This document shows positions 63,599 through 64,000 of a stretch of 64,000 nucleotides of DNA, in pieces (position 1 is the first letter of the stretch; every line of letters starts with the position of its first letter). Made by a program: the position numbers and the translations under genes. Origin of the DNA: Norana najaformis (lineage: Eukaryota; Annelida; Clitellata; Crassiclitellata; Hormogastridae); NCBI GenBank assembly GCA_964023275.1, contig OZ029927.1, forward strand, positions 15,897,452-15,961,451, read 5' to 3'. The notes under the pieces are model-generated. The model had not been told where the DNA came from. It saw nothing but the letters and a program-made list of their open reading frames with translations, and ran no database searches.

Positions 63599-63730
63599 AA
63601 GAGAGAAAGAGGAAAAGAGAGAAAGAGAGAAAGAGAGCGAGAAAGAGAGAGAAAAAAGAGGTAGAGAATAAAGAGAAGAGAGAGAGAGAGAGAGGGAAAG
63701 AGAGAAAGAGGAAAAGAGAGAAAGAGAGAA

Positions 63731-63762
<32 letters not shown>

Positions 63763-63957
63763 GGAAAGAGAGAAAGAGAGCGAGAAAGAGAGAGAGAAAA
63801 AAGGTAGAGAATAAAGAGAAGAGAGAGAGAGATGGAGAGATGGAAAGAGAGAAGAGAGAGAAAGAGGGGGAGAGAGAAAGAGAGAAAGAGAGAAGAGAGA
63901 GAGAGGGAAAGAGAGAAAGAGAGCGAGAAAGAGAGAGAAAAAAGAGGTAGAGAATAA

Positions 63958-64000
<43 letters not shown>
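63218..64000. repeat. GA array with about 145-bp higher-order unit, runs off the window
   Basis: GAGAGA and GAAA words form the background. The landmark GAGGTAGAGAATAAAGAGAA recurs at about 63366, 63511, 63658, 63801 and 63944. Spacings are 143-147 bases, so the array is a tandem repeat of a longer unit. The + strand is almost entirely purine. Confidence 0.93.

Overview
This window is eukaryotic, almost certainly from a metazoan and probably a marine invertebrate. The clearest gene is a protocadherin with its whole ectodomain on one large exon flanked by splice-site-like sequences. The rest is non-coding DNA filled with microsatellites, minisatellites, tRNA-derived SINEs and 5'-truncated LINE tails. 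I see no bacterial-type gene arrangement, no rRNA, no intact tRNA gene and no CRISPR array. The phylum cannot be fixed from the sequence.

Layout. 1-7.5 kb: a possible terminal coding exon at the left edge, several short tandem repeats, old LINE tails, and one LINE insertion (6552-7500) with an inverted 5' part and an 11-bp target duplication, the structure expected from twin priming. 7.5-24.5 kb: AT-rich DNA carrying many copies of at least five interspersed families, called here A to E. 24.5-31.4 kb: mostly simple repeats, including a long AT tract, a 12-unit minisatellite on about a 97-bp period, and GATA/GAGA tracts. 31.46-34.37 kb: the protocadherin ectodomain exon. 34.4-56 kb: proposed intron 1, about 21.6 kb of SINEs, LINE tails, minisatellites and long purine/pyrimidine tracts. 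56.0-56.19 kb and 58.30-58.59 kb: two candidate cytoplasmic-tail exons whose splice phases fit each other and the large exon. 58.6-64 kb: a minisatellite that starts in the last coding codons, more LINE tails, and a GA-rich array with a higher-order period of about 145 bp running off the right end.

How it works together. The proposed gene (31458-34370, 56001-56190, 58300-58586, + strand) would encode about 1129 residues: signal peptide, seven cadherin repeats, one transmembrane helix and a tail of about 277 residues containing a PPxY motif. Everything else looks like selfish or structural DNA in and around it. The large open frames inside the repeats (notably 27.4-29.2 kb on the - strand) are by-products of tandem repetition and are not annotated as genes. 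I found no clear evidence of an entirely new molecular system. The most unusual items are the retroelement structures, the hairpin-bearing compound repeats and the minisatellite born at the stop codon. All identities and periods were read by eye.
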